The notes under the pieces were generated by a model. The model saw only the letters and a program-made list of their open reading frames with translations, did no database searches and was not told the DNA's origin. A program made the position numbers and the translations under genes. Shown here piece by piece: positions 12,175-23,531 of a stretch of DNA of 64,000 nucleotides (within the stretch, counting starts at the first letter, position 1; every line of letters begins with the position of its first letter). The stretch is from Leclercia sp. AS011 (GTDB taxonomy: Bacteria > Pseudomonadota > Gammaproteobacteria > Enterobacterales > Enterobacteriaceae): positions 1,736,001 through 1,800,000 of the forward strand of contig NZ_JBBCMA010000001.1 of NCBI RefSeq assembly GCF_037152535.1, given 5' to 3'.

Positions 12175-13389
12175 ATGAACACCAGCCCATTAACCCCAGC
12201 CGTCAGCCGTTGGGTCATTTTTATCCTCGCCATTGGCGCCGGATTTAGCGTTGCTTCTATCTATTATGCCCAGCCGCTGCTGCCGCTGATGGGTGCCGAT
12301 CTGCATCTCAGCATTGAAGGGATGGGGATGGTGCCGACGCTGACTCAGGCAGGTTATGCGCTGGGGATCCTGTTCCTTCTGCCGCTGGGCGATCGCTATG
12401 ACCGCCGCACCCTGATAGTGGTAAAAAGTATCGCTCTGGCGGGGCTGCTGCTGGCCTGTAGCCTGACGGGGCAGATCCACTCTCTGCTGCTGGTCAGCCT
12501 GCTGATTGGGATGGCGGCCACCATGGCGCAGGATATCGTTCCGGCGGCGGCAATTCTTGCCCCGGCAGGTAAACAGGGGAAAACCGTCGGGACGGTGATG
12601 ACCGGCCTGCTGCTGGGGATCCTTCTCTCCCGTACGGTGAGCGGCGTGGTCGGTGAAGCCTTCGGCTGGCGCGTGATGTATCAGCTGGCAGCAGTAAGCA
12701 TTGCGATCCTGGCCGCCGTGATGTGGTTGATTTTACCCCGCTTCGCGGTTCCGTCGAACCTGCGTTATCCGGAATTGATGCGTTCCATGGCGCACCTGTG
12801 GCGTCGTTATCCGGCGCTGCGTCGTGCCGCGCTGGCGCAGGGCTTCCTCTCTGTCGCCTTCAGCGCCTTCTGGTCTACCCTGGCGGTGATGCTGATGGAA
12901 CACTATCAGCTGGGTAGCGCCGTCGCCGGTGGGTACGGCATTGCCGGTGCCGCAGGTGCCCTGGCCGCCCCGCTGGCGGGCGGTCTGGCCGATAAACTCG
13001 GTGCCGGTAAAGTCACCCAGCTCGGTGCCGCCCTGGTGACCATCTCCTTTGCCCTGATGTTCCTGATGCCCGCCCTCGGCGTACAGGGGCAGTTGGTCCT
13101 GATTGCGATCTCTGCGGTAGGTTTTGATCTCGGCCTGCAATCAAGCCTGGTCGCCCATCAGAATCTGGTTTACGGTCTGGAGCCGCAGGCTCGGGGGCGT
13201 CTGAACGCTCTGCTCTTCACCGGCGTGTTTATCGGGATGGCGCTGGGTTCCGCGCTCGGTAGTCAGCTGTATACGATGGCAGGCTGGCCGGGTGTGATTG
13301 CCCTGGCGACGGTTACGGCAGCCATCGCGCTGGTTATCCGTCTGGCAGAAAGCGCCCGCACCAGCAGCGCAGTTGTGCAGAATTCCTGA
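12175..13389 (+). CDS. MFS transporter, putative efflux pump
   Basis: 404-aa inner-membrane protein with about 12 hydrophobic segments. The motif-A loop between TM2 and TM3 reads PLGDRYDRRTL, typical of drug:H+ antiporter major facilitator proteins. It resembles the YnfM/arabinose-efflux-like group, but no substrate can be assigned. The start ATG at 12175 follows a GAGGA ribosome site. It is divergent from a LysR gene that probably regulates it, and convergent with flgL. The base composition resembles the neighbours, so any transfer was from a similar genome. Confidence 0.85.
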   Translation: MNTSPLTPAVSRWVIFILAIGAGFSVASIYYAQPLLPLMGADLHLSIEGMGMVPTLTQAGYALGILFLLPLGDRYDRRTLIVVKSIALAGLLLACSLTGQIHSLLLVSLLIGMAATMAQDIVPAAAILAPAGKQGKTVGTVMTGLLLGILLSRTVSGVVGEAFGWRVMYQLAAVSIAILAAVMWLILPRFAVPSNLRYPELMRSMAHLWRRYPALRRAALAQGFLSVAFSAFWSTLAVMLMEHYQLGSAVAGGYGIAGAAGALAAPLAGGLADKLGAGKVTQLGAALVTISFALMFLMPALGVQGQLVLIAISAVGFDLGLQSSLVAHQNLVYGLEPQARGRLNALLFTGVFIGMALGSALGSQLYTMAGWPGVIALATVTAAIALVIRLAESARTSSAVVQNS

Positions 13390-13390
13390 T

Positions 13391-13421
13391 AAAAAAAAGC
13401 CCAATCCGTGAGAACGGATTG
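13391..13421 (-). terminator. Intrinsic terminator of flgKL
   Basis: Stem GCCCAATCCGT pairs with ACGGATTGGGC. On the minus strand it is followed by eight T (13391-13398), so it terminates flgL transcription. On the plus strand it has no T-run, so it is weaker for the convergent MFS gene. Confidence 0.88.
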
Positions 13422-13470
13422 GGCATACGGAACATAACCAGTTTCAAGTCATGTCCAAAGGTCAAACCTG

Positions 13471-14424
13471 TTACTTATTCAGCTGGAACAGAGACATACC
13501 CTGCATATCGCTGAACGCTTTGTAGGATGCCTGAAGTGCAGCCTGCTGCATGGTGTAGGAAGAGATCGCCGCGTTCCAGTCAACGTCTACGAGATCGCTC
13601 ATCTGCTGGGTCTGGCCTAACGCACGATCGCTGCCCAGCGTATCGAGGGCATCGAGTTCGGTCAGTTTGGTCCCCAGGTCAGCACGTACGGTCAGGACGT
13701 TATCCAGCGAGTTACGCAAGCCGCGGTTCGCCTTATCGATATCCAGATTCAACTGGTCCATCTTATCCTGATCGTCACTGACTGGCGTATTCAGCGCGGC
13801 AATGGCGTTATCGATAATTTTAAACAGATTCTTTTCCGGGGTAGAACCATCCGGCTCTGGCACAGCATTGCTGGTAAAGGATTCAAACACTTCACTACCG
13901 GTATGACTGATCTGCATGTTACGCGCGGAATCGACCTGCTGTCTGATAGGCGTGTCGCCGCCGTTATATTTGGCGGTCGCTTCATCAAACGCCGGGGCGT
14001 CCGTTTTATAACCGGCAAAAATATAGCGTCCGTTACCGTCGGTACTGTTTGCCAGGTTGACCAGCTGATCGCGGATACCCTGCAGATCGGTAGCAAGGGA
14101 GCTACGGTCGTTGTCGCTCAGGGAGCCGTTACCGGCAGAGATAATTTTATCCTGCGCCGATTGCACCGCCTTGGTCACTTGACTCAGCACGCTCTCCTCC
14201 AGTCCTACTCGCTGAGAGGCGAAAGAGCGCGCCAGCGTGTACTGGCTGTTCTGCGACTGCGCCTGCGACAACACCACCGCCTGCGAGGCGGCGATCGGGT
14301 CGTCAGACGGACGGTTGACACGTTTACCGGTGGACATCTGCTCACCGTAACTCAGCCACTTGCTCTGGGAATCGGTGATCCCACGCATGTTCTGCTGATA
14401 CATCATCTGGGTGCTAATACGCAT
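13471..14424 (-). CDS. flgL: Flagellar hook-filament junction protein FlgL (HAP3)
   Basis: 317-aa secreted axial protein that joins the hook (via FlgK) to the flagellin filament. N-terminal (MRISTQMMYQQNMRGI) and C-terminal (NAAISSYTMQQAALQASYKAF) coiled-coil heptads are the D0 domains typical of flagellin-like proteins. No signal peptide is present, as expected for type III export. It follows flgK by 14 bp and is read from the sigma-28 promoter before flgK. Length equals the E. coli protein. Confidence 0.97.
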   Translation of the reverse strand: MRISTQMMYQQNMRGITDSQSKWLSYGEQMSTGKRVNRPSDDPIAASQAVVLSQAQSQNSQYTLARSFASQRVGLEESVLSQVTKAVQSAQDKIISAGNGSLSDNDRSSLATDLQGIRDQLVNLANSTDGNGRYIFAGYKTDAPAFDEATAKYNGGDTPIRQQVDSARNMQISHTGSEVFESFTSNAVPEPDGSTPEKNLFKIIDNAIAALNTPVSDDQDKMDQLNLDIDKANRGLRNSLDNVLTVRADLGTKLTELDALDTLGSDRALGQTQQMSDLVDVDWNAAISSYTMQQAALQASYKAFSDMQGMSLFQLNK

Positions 14425-14438
14425 CGTTGACCTCAGCT

Positions 14439-16085
14439 TTAGCGAATATTAATTATTGCGTCGAAGAGCGTGCTGGCGGTTTGCAGCACCTGGGCATTGG
14501 CCAGGTAGTACTGCTGGAAACGCTGCAGGTTGCCGTACTCTTCGTCGAGGTTAACCCCGGAGATCGACTGCTGCTGGTTGCTCAGCTGCGTCGTCACGTT
14601 TGCCTGGGTAGTGCTGCTGGTTTTCAGCGTCGCCGTTTTGCTGCCGACGGTACTCACCAGAGAGGCATAGGCATCGTTAAAGGTTTTGTTGCCGCCAACC
14701 ACTTTGCTGTTCTGCAGATCCAGCAGCGCCTGACCGTTGCGGTTATCACTTTCACCGCCCGTCGCGTCAGAGGCCAGCGCCAGTTTTGACTCATCGCTGA
14801 TGGCCAGATCCATATTGACAATGGCACTGGCGACAGGCTTAACGATAAAGCTGTCTTTATTTTTCGCCGCGCCCGATACGTTGACCGTCAGGCCATCGAA
14901 GGAGAGATTACCGCTGCCGTCATCGGTGGCGGTGATCGTGGTTTTATCGGAGAGGCGGGTGATCTTCCAGCTGGAGCCATCAAACTCCATCTTGTAATCA
15001 GTCGCCTGCACTTTGCTGTAGTTGGCCATGTCAACTTTCGCAGTCACGGCAGCCGAGCCCGTATTTTTGCTGTTGGCCAGTACCGCAGGTGCACCGATAT
15101 CAAATAATTTTTCGCCGGCCTCGCCATCTGCGTCAAAGCCTTTTGCGTGCTGGGTATTCATCGCGTTAGCAAAAGAGAGCGCCAGCTGGTTCAGGGTGTT
15201 ACGCGCAGCGTCGAGCTCTTCGGTACGGAAGGTCAACATGCCGCCCAGCGAACCGCTGGTCAGCAGTTTTTCCGGGATCTCAACCGGGCCAGAGGTGCCA
15301 TCAACAAAGGCCACCGTGGTACGGGATGGATCGGCGCTGGATTTTACCGCCGCCAGCTGGTTGGAGGTGCTGCCCTGGACCAGGTTGTAGCCGTTGCCGA
15401 AGGAGACGTTATAGGTGCCGCCGTCCTGGACAGAGACTTCGACGCCCACGATCTGGTTCAGCTCGCTCACCAGCTGGTCGCGCTGATCGAGCAGGTTGTT
15501 CGGGGAAGCCCCTGCACCCACGCCGGTCAGACGGGAAATCTGATCGTTCAGGTTGGCAATCTGTTTGGCGTAGTTGTTGATCTGGTCAACGCTGGTGCCG
15601 ATCGCGATGTTGATCTGCTTATCCTGATCGCGCAGATACTGATCGTTCACCTTAAACTGGTTCACCAGGCCATCGGCCTTGCCCAGCACCGTCTGGCGCG
15701 CTGCCGGATCTTCGGCATTGCTGACCAGGGTCTGCAGGCTGCTGAAGAAGTCCTGCATGGTGGTCGCCAGGCTGTTGGTGCTGCCGGACAGCACGTCGTC
15801 AATTTTGGACATCTGCTGGTAGCGGGTGGTTAGGGCGCTGCTCTGGTTCTGCGCAGCGCGCAGCTGGTTGGTAATGAATGAATCATATTCGCGCTGTACC
15901 CCGGAGACATACACGCCGTTGCCAACCCAACCGCCGCCTGTCAGGGTGCTATTTGAGGCGCTCAGCACCGTCGTCTGACGGGTATAGCCCGTCACGTTGT
16001 AGCTTGAAATGTTATTACTGGCGGTATTCAGCGCAGCCTGTGCCGCACTGAGGCCACTCATGGCGCTGTTGATCAAACTGGACAT
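14439..16085 (-). CDS. flgK: Flagellar hook-associated protein FlgK (HAP1)
   Basis: 548-aa junction protein that is the first cap-dependent layer on the hook. It starts MSSLINSAMSGLSAAQ and ends with the conserved VLQTASTLFDAIINIR coiled coil; both ends form D0, with a variable middle domain (about 330-430) where it differs most from E. coli. I chose the ATG at 16085, preceded by AAAGGA; the frame is open nine codons further up but lacks a ribosome site. A late sigma-28 promoter lies 43 bp upstream. FlgN is its export chaperone. Confidence 0.97.
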   Translation of the reverse strand: MSSLINSAMSGLSAAQAALNTASNNISSYNVTGYTRQTTVLSASNSTLTGGGWVGNGVYVSGVQREYDSFITNQLRAAQNQSSALTTRYQQMSKIDDVLSGSTNSLATTMQDFFSSLQTLVSNAEDPAARQTVLGKADGLVNQFKVNDQYLRDQDKQINIAIGTSVDQINNYAKQIANLNDQISRLTGVGAGASPNNLLDQRDQLVSELNQIVGVEVSVQDGGTYNVSFGNGYNLVQGSTSNQLAAVKSSADPSRTTVAFVDGTSGPVEIPEKLLTSGSLGGMLTFRTEELDAARNTLNQLALSFANAMNTQHAKGFDADGEAGEKLFDIGAPAVLANSKNTGSAAVTAKVDMANYSKVQATDYKMEFDGSSWKITRLSDKTTITATDDGSGNLSFDGLTVNVSGAAKNKDSFIVKPVASAIVNMDLAISDESKLALASDATGGESDNRNGQALLDLQNSKVVGGNKTFNDAYASLVSTVGSKTATLKTSSTTQANVTTQLSNQQQSISGVNLDEEYGNLQRFQQYYLANAQVLQTASTLFDAIINIR

Positions 16086-16127
16086 GGGGGTTCCTTTTAT
16101 ACTTTCAGACACGAGTCCTGCTGGAGA

Positions 16128-16154
16128 TTATCGGCAGCCCCCAGCCGGACTTGA
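16128..16154 (-). promoter_or_regulatory. Sigma-28 (FliA) promoter of flgKL
   Basis: TCAA (-35 core) at 16154-16151 and a perfect GCCGATAA (-10) at 16135-16128 with the standard 15-nt spacing, on the minus strand, just upstream of flgK. This makes flgKL a late flagellar transcript in addition to read-through from flgB. Confidence 0.88.
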
Positions 16155-16160
16155 GAACTT

Positions 16161-17114
16161 TCAGAACAGATTTTCGATATCGTTGCTGTAGGCTTTGCTG
16201 ACTTTCTCACCCATCGCTTTGAGTTGCTGGATCATGCTGGTCAGCTTGCGGGCATACTGCGGATCGGTCGCGTAGCCTGCGTTCTGCAACGCCTGGGCAC
16301 CCTGCTCTGCCGTCGCCGCCTGGGTCACTGCCGCGTAGCGCGGGTTGCGGCTCAACACACCGACATAGTCTGAAAGCGCTTCCAGATAGGAGCTGTAGAC
16401 GCGGAACTTCGCTTTAACTTTCTTCGCCTCACCGTTTTCATATTCAGTGGTGGTGATCTCGGTGGTTGGCCCTTTCCAGCTTCCCGTCGCCTTCACGCCA
16501 AAGATGTTGAAGCTTGGCTCGCCATTCTCCCGACGGATCTGCCGTTGCCCCCAGCCAGATTCCAGCGCCGCCTGGGCCAGAATCAGGTGATGCGGCACCC
16601 CGCTCTGCTGGCTGGCAAGACGCGCCGGCAGCGAGAGCTGGGCCAGGAAGTCTTTGCTGTCCCCGGTGAGCGGTTCATCGTTACTTTCTGGTGCTTTCGG
16701 TACCGCTTTACGCACCATCTGGGTCAGGGCCTGGTTTTGATAGCTGGTCACCTTTTCCAGATCGAACTTCATCGGTACCTGCTGCGGTGCCTCTTCCGGC
16801 GGCACGCCCTGGGCGGCCGCCATCTGCTTTACGATCACATCGGCCAACCCGAGCCCTTTACCGGAGGTCATCTGCTGCGCAATCTGCTGGTCATACATGC
16901 TGGTGTACAGACGCGTTGAGTCGCTGCTGAAGATGCCGTCTTTCGGCAGCGCCTCACGCATGCTTTTCAGCATCATCTGGACAAACATCCCTTCCACCTG
17001 GCGGGCCACCGGGCGGATGTTACCCGCCGGATCTTTGCCCGCTTTGGCTTTCAGGTCGTTGAGCGACTGGGTATCCCAGGCCGCGCTGCTCAGCAGTTTG
17101 CTATCGGTCAGCAT
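16161..17114 (-). CDS. flgJ: Peptidoglycan hydrolase and rod-cap protein FlgJ
   Basis: 317-aa bifunctional protein. The N-terminal half (about 1-150) is the rod-cap domain; the C-terminal half is a glucosaminidase-type domain that locally opens the peptidoglycan so the rod can pass. The catalytic glutamate lies in LAQAALESGWG. No Sec signal is visible, consistent with export through the flagellar apparatus. Its start codon overlaps the flgI stop by one base (TGATG), which suggests translational coupling. Confidence 0.97.
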   Translation of the reverse strand: MLTDSKLLSSAAWDTQSLNDLKAKAGKDPAGNIRPVARQVEGMFVQMMLKSMREALPKDGIFSSDSTRLYTSMYDQQIAQQMTSGKGLGLADVIVKQMAAAQGVPPEEAPQQVPMKFDLEKVTSYQNQALTQMVRKAVPKAPESNDEPLTGDSKDFLAQLSLPARLASQQSGVPHHLILAQAALESGWGQRQIRRENGEPSFNIFGVKATGSWKGPTTEITTTEYENGEAKKVKAKFRVYSSYLEALSDYVGVLSRNPRYAAVTQAATAEQGAQALQNAGYATDPQYARKLTSMIQQLKAMGEKVSKAYSNDIENLF

Positions 17115-18211
17115 CAGATAATTTCCAGTTTGGCGCGCAGGCAGCCTGCACTCTGCATCGATTGCAGAATCGACATCAGATCGATCGGGGTCGCGCCCAG
17201 CGCGTTCAGCGCCCGCACCACGTTGTTCAGGTTGGCGCTGGAGCGCACGCTCTGCAGCGAGCCGCCGCTCTGACGCATATCAATCTGGGTCTGCGGCGTT
17301 ACCACGGTCTCCCCGCCGCCAAACGGCGTATCCGGCTGGCTGACGTTAGCCGAGCGGTTGACGGTGACCGACAGGTTGCCCTGCGCCACGGCGCAGTTAT
17401 CCAGGGTCACTTCACGGTTCATCACCACCGACCCGGTACGGGAGTTGATGATCACTTTGGCATCCTGCGGCGTGACGTTCACTTCCATATTCTGGATATC
17501 CGCCAGCAGGCGAACCTGGTTGCTGCCTCCGGAGGAAACGCGGATCTGCACGGTGCGGGCATCCAGCGCCGTGGCGCTGCCATAGCCGCGGCCGCGGTTA
17601 ATGGTGTCCGCGATCTGCTGCGCCATCGTGAAATCGTCCTGGTTCAGCTGCAGGTTGATGGTGTTGCCGGACCCGAACTGGGTTGGCAGTTCACGCTCAA
17701 TGATCGCCCCGTTGGTGATACGCCCGCCGTTAAGCTGGTTAACCTGCACGCTGCTGCCGCCTGCGGAGGCACCCGCCCCGCCGACCAGAATGTTACCCTG
17801 CGCGAGGGCGTAGACCTGGCTGTCGACGCCTTTCAGCGGGGTCATCAGCAGCGTACCGCCACGCAGGCTTTTAGCGTTACCCATGGAGGAGACCACCACG
17901 TCGATGGTCTGCCCCTGGCGGGAGAATGCCGGGTAGGAGGCGGTAACCATAACCGCCGCCACGTTTTTCAGCTGCATGTTGGTGCCGGCCGGCACCGTGA
18001 TGCCGAGCTGGGAGAGCATGTTGTTCAGGCTCTGGGTGGTGAACGGGGTCTGGGTCGTCTGGTCACCCGTGCCGTCCAGCCCGACCACCAGGCCGTAGCC
18101 GATCAGGGAGTTTTCTCGTACGCCCTGAACGCTTGTGAGATCGCGGATACGGTCGGCCTGGGCAACGGTTGCCACCAGCACCAACAGGATCCCGAAGAGG
18201 GATTTGCACAT
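17114..18211 (-). CDS. flgI: Flagellar P-ring protein FlgI
   Basis: 365-aa periplasmic protein that forms the P ring around the rod in the peptidoglycan layer. A Sec signal peptide covers about residues 1-19 (cleavage after VAQA), followed by [13 protein letters not shown] and highly conserved family sequence to the [10 protein letters not shown] end. FlgA is its assembly chaperone. It follows flgH by 12 bp and overlaps flgJ by one base. Confidence 0.98.
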   Translation of the reverse strand: MCKSLFGILLVLVATVAQADRIRDLTSVQGVRENSLIGYGLVVGLDGTGDQTTQTPFTTQSLNNMLSQLGITVPAGTNMQLKNVAAVMVTASYPAFSRQGQTIDVVVSSMGNAKSLRGGTLLMTPLKGVDSQVYALAQGNILVGGAGASAGGSSVQVNQLNGGRITNGAIIERELPTQFGSGNTINLQLNQDDFTMAQQIADTINRGRGYGSATALDARTVQIRVSSGGSNQVRLLADIQNMEVNVTPQDAKVIINSRTGSVVMNREVTLDNCAVAQGNLSVTVNRSANVSQPDTPFGGGETVVTPQTQIDMRQSGGSLQSVRSSANLNNVVRALNALGATPIDLMSILQSMQSAGCLRAKLEII

Positions 18212-18223
18212 AGGTCGCCTCGC

Positions 18224-18922
18224 TTACATCGGAGATAAATTAAGGAAGAAACGCTGCAACCAGCCCATATTCTGCGCTTCATTGATGTAGCCGTTACCGA
18301 CGTACTCGATGCGCGCATCCGCCACCTGGGTGGACGGTACGGTATTGGAGCCGCTGATGGTGCGAGGGTTAACCACACCCGAGAAGCGAATGAACTCAGT
18401 GCCCTGATTAATGGCGATCTGTTTTTCACCCACGACATGTAAATTGCCGTTCGCCAGCACCTGGTCGACGGTAACCGTCAGGGTGCCGCTAAAGGTGTTG
18501 CTGGCATTGGCGCCGCCTTTACCGTTAAAGGAGTTGCCGCCAGAAGCCTCGGCATCGGCGCGAGCATTACCGAAGAGACCTTCGAGGTAACGCGGCACGG
18601 TATCGAAGCCAAAATTGGTTTTCCCGTCCCGGCTGGCATTCGCTGACGAGCTCTTGCTGGCGCTGACGTTTTCCTGGAGCTGGATGGTCAGCGTATCGCC
18701 GATATTGCGCGGGCGACGGTCTTCAAACATCGGCTGATAACCGTAGTTAATCGGCTGCGCTGTCTGGAAAATAGAGCCATTCGCGACCGGCGTCGGGCCA
18801 GGAATGGGTTGGGCGGAAGTCGCACCCTGCACCAGAGGTTGAGACGGAACCCATGCGCAACCGGTGAGGGTAACGGCCAGAAGGGTCACTATCGGATAAC
18901 GAATCGCCGCGAGTTTTTGCAT
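18224..18922 (-). CDS. flgH: Flagellar L-ring lipoprotein FlgH
   Basis: 232-aa outer-membrane lipoprotein forming the L ring. A lipoprotein signal with lipobox LTGC puts the lipidated Cys at about residue 22, and the remainder is nearly identical to the family. Two starts are possible: ATG at 18931 (MKAMQK) and ATG at 18922 (MQK). I chose 18922 because AAGG lies at the proper distance and the length matches E. coli; the other adds only three residues. Confidence 0.96.
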   Translation of the reverse strand: MQKLAAIRYPIVTLLAVTLTGCAWVPSQPLVQGATSAQPIPGPTPVANGSIFQTAQPINYGYQPMFEDRRPRNIGDTLTIQLQENVSASKSSSANASRDGKTNFGFDTVPRYLEGLFGNARADAEASGGNSFNGKGGANASNTFSGTLTVTVDQVLANGNLHVVGEKQIAINQGTEFIRFSGVVNPRTISGSNTVPSTQVADARIEYVGNGYINEAQNMGWLQRFFLNLSPM

Positions 18923-18979
18923 TGCCTTCATCTTCGAAAACAGGGAGCCGGTGCGGCGCGAACCGCACCGGACTACACC

Positions 18980-20529
<1,550 letters not shown>

Positions 20530-20549
20530 TAAGCTATCCCGTCAGCCTG

Positions 20550-21812
20550 TTAGCGGAGGTTAACCAGCGTGTTGAGGATCTGATCCTGGGTTTTGATGGT
20601 CTGCGCGTTCGACTGATAGTTACGCTGCGCGACGATCATATTGACCAGCTCTTTACTCAGGTCGACGTTGGAGGCTTCCAGCGCGCCGTTGGTCAGGGTA
20701 CCGAAGTTACCGGAACCGGCGGTGCCCAGCAGCGCCACGCCCGAAGACTGGGTAGCGGACCAGACGTTGTTCCCTTCCGACTGCAGGCCTTCGTTGTTGG
20801 CGAAGTTCGCCATCACGATCTGACCCAGCACCTGGTTTTGTTCGTTGGAGTAGTTACCAACCACGGTACCGTCATCGTTGATCTGATAGCTCACCAGGTC
20901 GCCCGGCTTGTAGCCGTTCTGGTTGGTGGCGACGATGTTGTTCGCCCCGGTGTTCTGCTGCATGGAGTTCAGGAAGCTCAGGTTGAACGTTACCGCGTCC
21001 GCGCCACTCAGCGGATCGGTGGTAACGTTGATAGCCGCGTTGGCATTTGCGGTGGTGCTCAACGTACCGGCGGCATCGTAGTTGTAAACGCCTTCCAGGT
21101 TACCGTTGGGGTCGAAGCTCATCTGCGCCGCTTTGGTGATCTTGCCGTTCGCTACGCTGCCATCCTGGGTATAGAGATCCCACTTGTTGTCTGCCGTTTT
21201 CACGTAGTAGACATACATGTTGTGGGCGTTACCCTGGTTGTCGTAAACGGTGATGGTGCCTTTCTTGTTGAAGCTGTCTGAATCCGGGTTCAGGTTGGTC
21301 GCGTCAAACGCAATGGCCGGCACGCTGTCGGTGGAGTTCAGGTTGATCTGCTGCGCGGCAGTGCTGGTCGCTTTGGCCGACATCAGGGTGTTTGGAATGT
21401 TGATCGGCTGCGGGTTGGCACCGGTCTGCACCGTTGGCGGGCTACCTGCTGCCGGATAGCCGGTCAGCTGCAGACCCTGCATGTTCACCAGGTTGCGGTT
21501 TTCGTCCATGCTGAACTGGCCGTTACGGCTGTAGTAGACCGCACCGTTGCTGTCGAGCATACGGAAGAAGCCGTTCTGGCTGATGGCCACATCCAGGCCA
21601 CGCCCGGTGTTGGTGGTGGTACCGTCTGAAAAGTCCTGGGTGATCCCGGCGACTTTTACGCCCAGACCCACTTTGGAACCGGCGAACATATCCGCGAACG
21701 ACGCGCTACCGGACTTAAAGCCATAGGTCGCGGAGTTGGCAATGTTGTTACCAATGACGTCGAGGTTAGTGGCTGCAGCATTCAGGCCGCTGACCGCTTG
21801 TGAAAAGGCCAT
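20550..21812 (-). CDS. flgE: Flagellar hook protein FlgE
   Basis: 420-aa hook subunit, the universal joint between rod and filament. It starts MAFSQAVSGLNAAATNLDVI with NNIANSATYGFKSG, and ends LVNMIVAQRNYQSNAQTIKT, both D0 segments. It is about 18 residues longer than E. coli FlgE (402), with the difference likely in the surface-exposed middle domains, which vary between enterics. FlgD is its cap. Start ATG at 21812 follows GGAGT. Confidence 0.97.
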   Translation of the reverse strand: MAFSQAVSGLNAAATNLDVIGNNIANSATYGFKSGSASFADMFAGSKVGLGVKVAGITQDFSDGTTTNTGRGLDVAISQNGFFRMLDSNGAVYYSRNGQFSMDENRNLVNMQGLQLTGYPAAGSPPTVQTGANPQPINIPNTLMSAKATSTAAQQINLNSTDSVPAIAFDATNLNPDSDSFNKKGTITVYDNQGNAHNMYVYYVKTADNKWDLYTQDGSVANGKITKAAQMSFDPNGNLEGVYNYDAAGTLSTTANANAAINVTTDPLSGADAVTFNLSFLNSMQQNTGANNIVATNQNGYKPGDLVSYQINDDGTVVGNYSNEQNQVLGQIVMANFANNEGLQSEGNNVWSATQSSGVALLGTAGSGNFGTLTNGALEASNVDLSKELVNMIVAQRNYQSNAQTIKTQDQILNTLVNLR

Positions 21813-21830
21813 GAGTTACTCCTAAAGGGT

Positions 21831-22535
21831 TTAAATAATCTGCCGAACTTCGTCGAGCGTGGTGGTACCGTGAGTCCCGAGATCCAGCGTGTTACCGCTG
21901 CTGCTGCGGATCACGCCCTGCACCATCGCAAACTGCAGGGGCTGTGCCACCAGCTGCGTGCTGCCGCTGCTGGCGGAAATCGCCACGTTGTAAGAGCCGT
22001 TTGGCGCCGTGGTGCCGTCGGTCAGGGTGCCGTCCCAGGTAAAGGTATGGACGCCCGCTTTCAGCTCGCCAATGTCAATGGTACGCACCACTGCACCGTT
22101 CTTATCGGTGATGGTGGCGGTCACTTTGTCCGCGCTCTGCTGCAGCTCAACGCCAAACGGAGTGGTGGAGGTCGTGGTTGAGCCTTCGGCACCGCTGGTA
22201 CCTGCCAGAACGGTAGAGCCCGGGATCATCACGCCATGGCCAATCAGCGTGCTGGCCTGCATCGACTGGCTGCTGTCGATCTGTCCGGAGATGGAGCCCA
22301 GCGTAGTGTTGAGTTTCTCGATGCCGCTCACCGTACTGATCTGCGCAAGCTGCGTGGTCAGTTCGTTGTTCTGCATCGGGTTGGTCGGATCCTGGTTTTT
22401 CAGCTGCGCAACCAGCAGGGTCAGAAAGCTGCCCTGCAGATCGGAGGCGTTACTTCCGGTCAGCGAGCTGCTGCCGGTGGCGCTGCCGACGCCAGTAGCA
22501 GTCGATCTGTCATTTACATTGACGGCGAGGGACAT
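21831..22535 (-). CDS. flgD: Hook-capping (scaffold) protein FlgD
   Basis: 234-aa cap needed for hook polymerisation; discarded when the hook is complete. The N-terminal half is low-complexity Ser/Thr/Gly (SATGSSSLTGS) followed by the conserved FLTLLVAQLKNQDPTNPMQN motif; the C-terminal part holds a FlgD Ig-like/tudor domain (about 110-220). It precedes flgE by 18 bp. Length is near E. coli (231). Confidence 0.97.
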   Translation of the reverse strand: MSLAVNVNDRSTATGVGSATGSSSLTGSNASDLQGSFLTLLVAQLKNQDPTNPMQNNELTTQLAQISTVSGIEKLNTTLGSISGQIDSSQSMQASTLIGHGVMIPGSTVLAGTSGAEGSTTTSTTPFGVELQQSADKVTATITDKNGAVVRTIDIGELKAGVHTFTWDGTLTDGTTAPNGSYNVAISASSGSTQLVAQPLQFAMVQGVIRSSSGNTLDLGTHGTTTLDEVRQII

Positions 22536-22546
22536 GGATCTCTCCT

Positions 22547-22951
22547 TTACTGGCCCAGAGTGAGGGTTTTAAGCATCATGCTTTTCACGGTGTTCAGGAC
22601 TTCTACGTTGGCCTGGTAGCTGCGGGAAGCCGACATGGTGTTAACCATTTCGCCGACCACATCCACGTTAGGCATTTTGACGTAGCCGCTGGCGTCGGCC
22701 AGCGGGTTGCCTGGTTCATACACCAGTTTGTCCGGGGCCTGGCTCTCAATCACGCTGGCCACTTTTACCCCGCCGGTTTGCGCACCCGGTGCAGCATCCA
22801 CCTGGAACACCACCTGCTTGGCGCGGTAGGGTTGACCGTCCGGACCCGTCACGCTGTCGGCGTTCGCCATGTTACTGGCGGCAACGTTCAGACGCTGGGA
22901 CTGCGCGGTCAGGGCTGAACCCGCGATATCAAAGATATTGAGTAAGGCCAT
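22547..22951 (-). CDS. flgC: Flagellar proximal-rod protein FlgC
   Basis: 134-aa rod subunit. It has the rod family motif ([13 protein letters not shown]) and a C-terminal [19 protein letters not shown] coiled coil. Lies 2 bp after flgB and 11 bp before flgD. Length equals E. coli FlgC. Confidence 0.98.
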   Translation of the reverse strand: MALLNIFDIAGSALTAQSQRLNVAASNMANADSVTGPDGQPYRAKQVVFQVDAAPGAQTGGVKVASVIESQAPDKLVYEPGNPLADASGYVKMPNVDVVGEMVNTMSASRSYQANVEVLNTVKSMMLKTLTLGQ

Positions 22952-22953
22952 TA

Positions 22954-23370
22954 TTAATTGCCTCCCTGCAGAACACTCATCATGCCTTTAATCTGTCCGC
23001 CGAGAACGGTCAGCCCCATCTGGTACTTGAGGCTGTTATCAGCGAACTGCGTACGCTCCCGGTCCATATCGACGGTGTTACCGTCCAGGGATGGCTGATC
23101 GGGGATGCGATAAAGTAAATCGGTACTCGGGGTGGTTACGGTCTCTGCGGGAATATGGCGTGCAGAGGTCAGCGCAAGGGCAACACCGCTATTCTCGGCC
23201 CGACCACGCTCCATCACTTTCTTTAATTCACTGGAAAAATCGATATCACGCGCCTGAAACCCGGGGGTATCGGCGTTGGCGATATTGGCGGCCAGAATCT
23301 CCTGACGCTGGGCACGCAAGTTGAGCGCTTCTTGCTGAAAACGTAGCGCGGCGTCGAGTTTATCGAGCAT
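22954..23370 (-). CDS. flgB: Flagellar proximal-rod protein FlgB
   Basis: 138-aa first rod subunit, attached to the MS ring through FliE. N terminus [20 protein letters not shown], with the conserved [16 protein letters not shown] motif. It is the first gene of the flgBCDEFGHIJ operon, divergent from flgA, so the class II (FlhDC-dependent) promoter must lie in 23371-23531. Confidence 0.98.
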   Translation of the reverse strand: MLDKLDAALRFQQEALNLRAQRQEILAANIANADTPGFQARDIDFSSELKKVMERGRAENSGVALALTSARHIPAETVTTPSTDLLYRIPDQPSLDGNTVDMDRERTQFADNSLKYQMGLTVLGGQIKGMMSVLQGGN

Positions 23371-23531
23371 GTCTCCTCCGCTGATGGCAAAATTTCAGTG
23401 GATAGCTTAAATCTCCACCCGTCTCTGTCATCGACGGAATAAGCGCAAAATGCGTCGCTATTTATTGCGTTGATGCCCGGCCGCTACAGGTAGAATTCTG
23501 CTCATTCTGTAATCCGACGGTATCTGGCGAT
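23371..23531. promoter_or_regulatory. flgB/flgA divergent class II promoter region
   Basis: 161-bp gap between the divergent starts of flgB and flgA. In E. coli and Salmonella, FlhD4C2 binds here and activates both directions. I could not place the degenerate FlhDC boxes with certainty by eye, so this rests on synteny. Confidence 0.5.

Noticed and set aside
17162..18238. 358-codon plus-strand frame opposite flgI
   Set aside because: Antisense shadow; His/Gly/Arg-rich, covers the full flgI gene.
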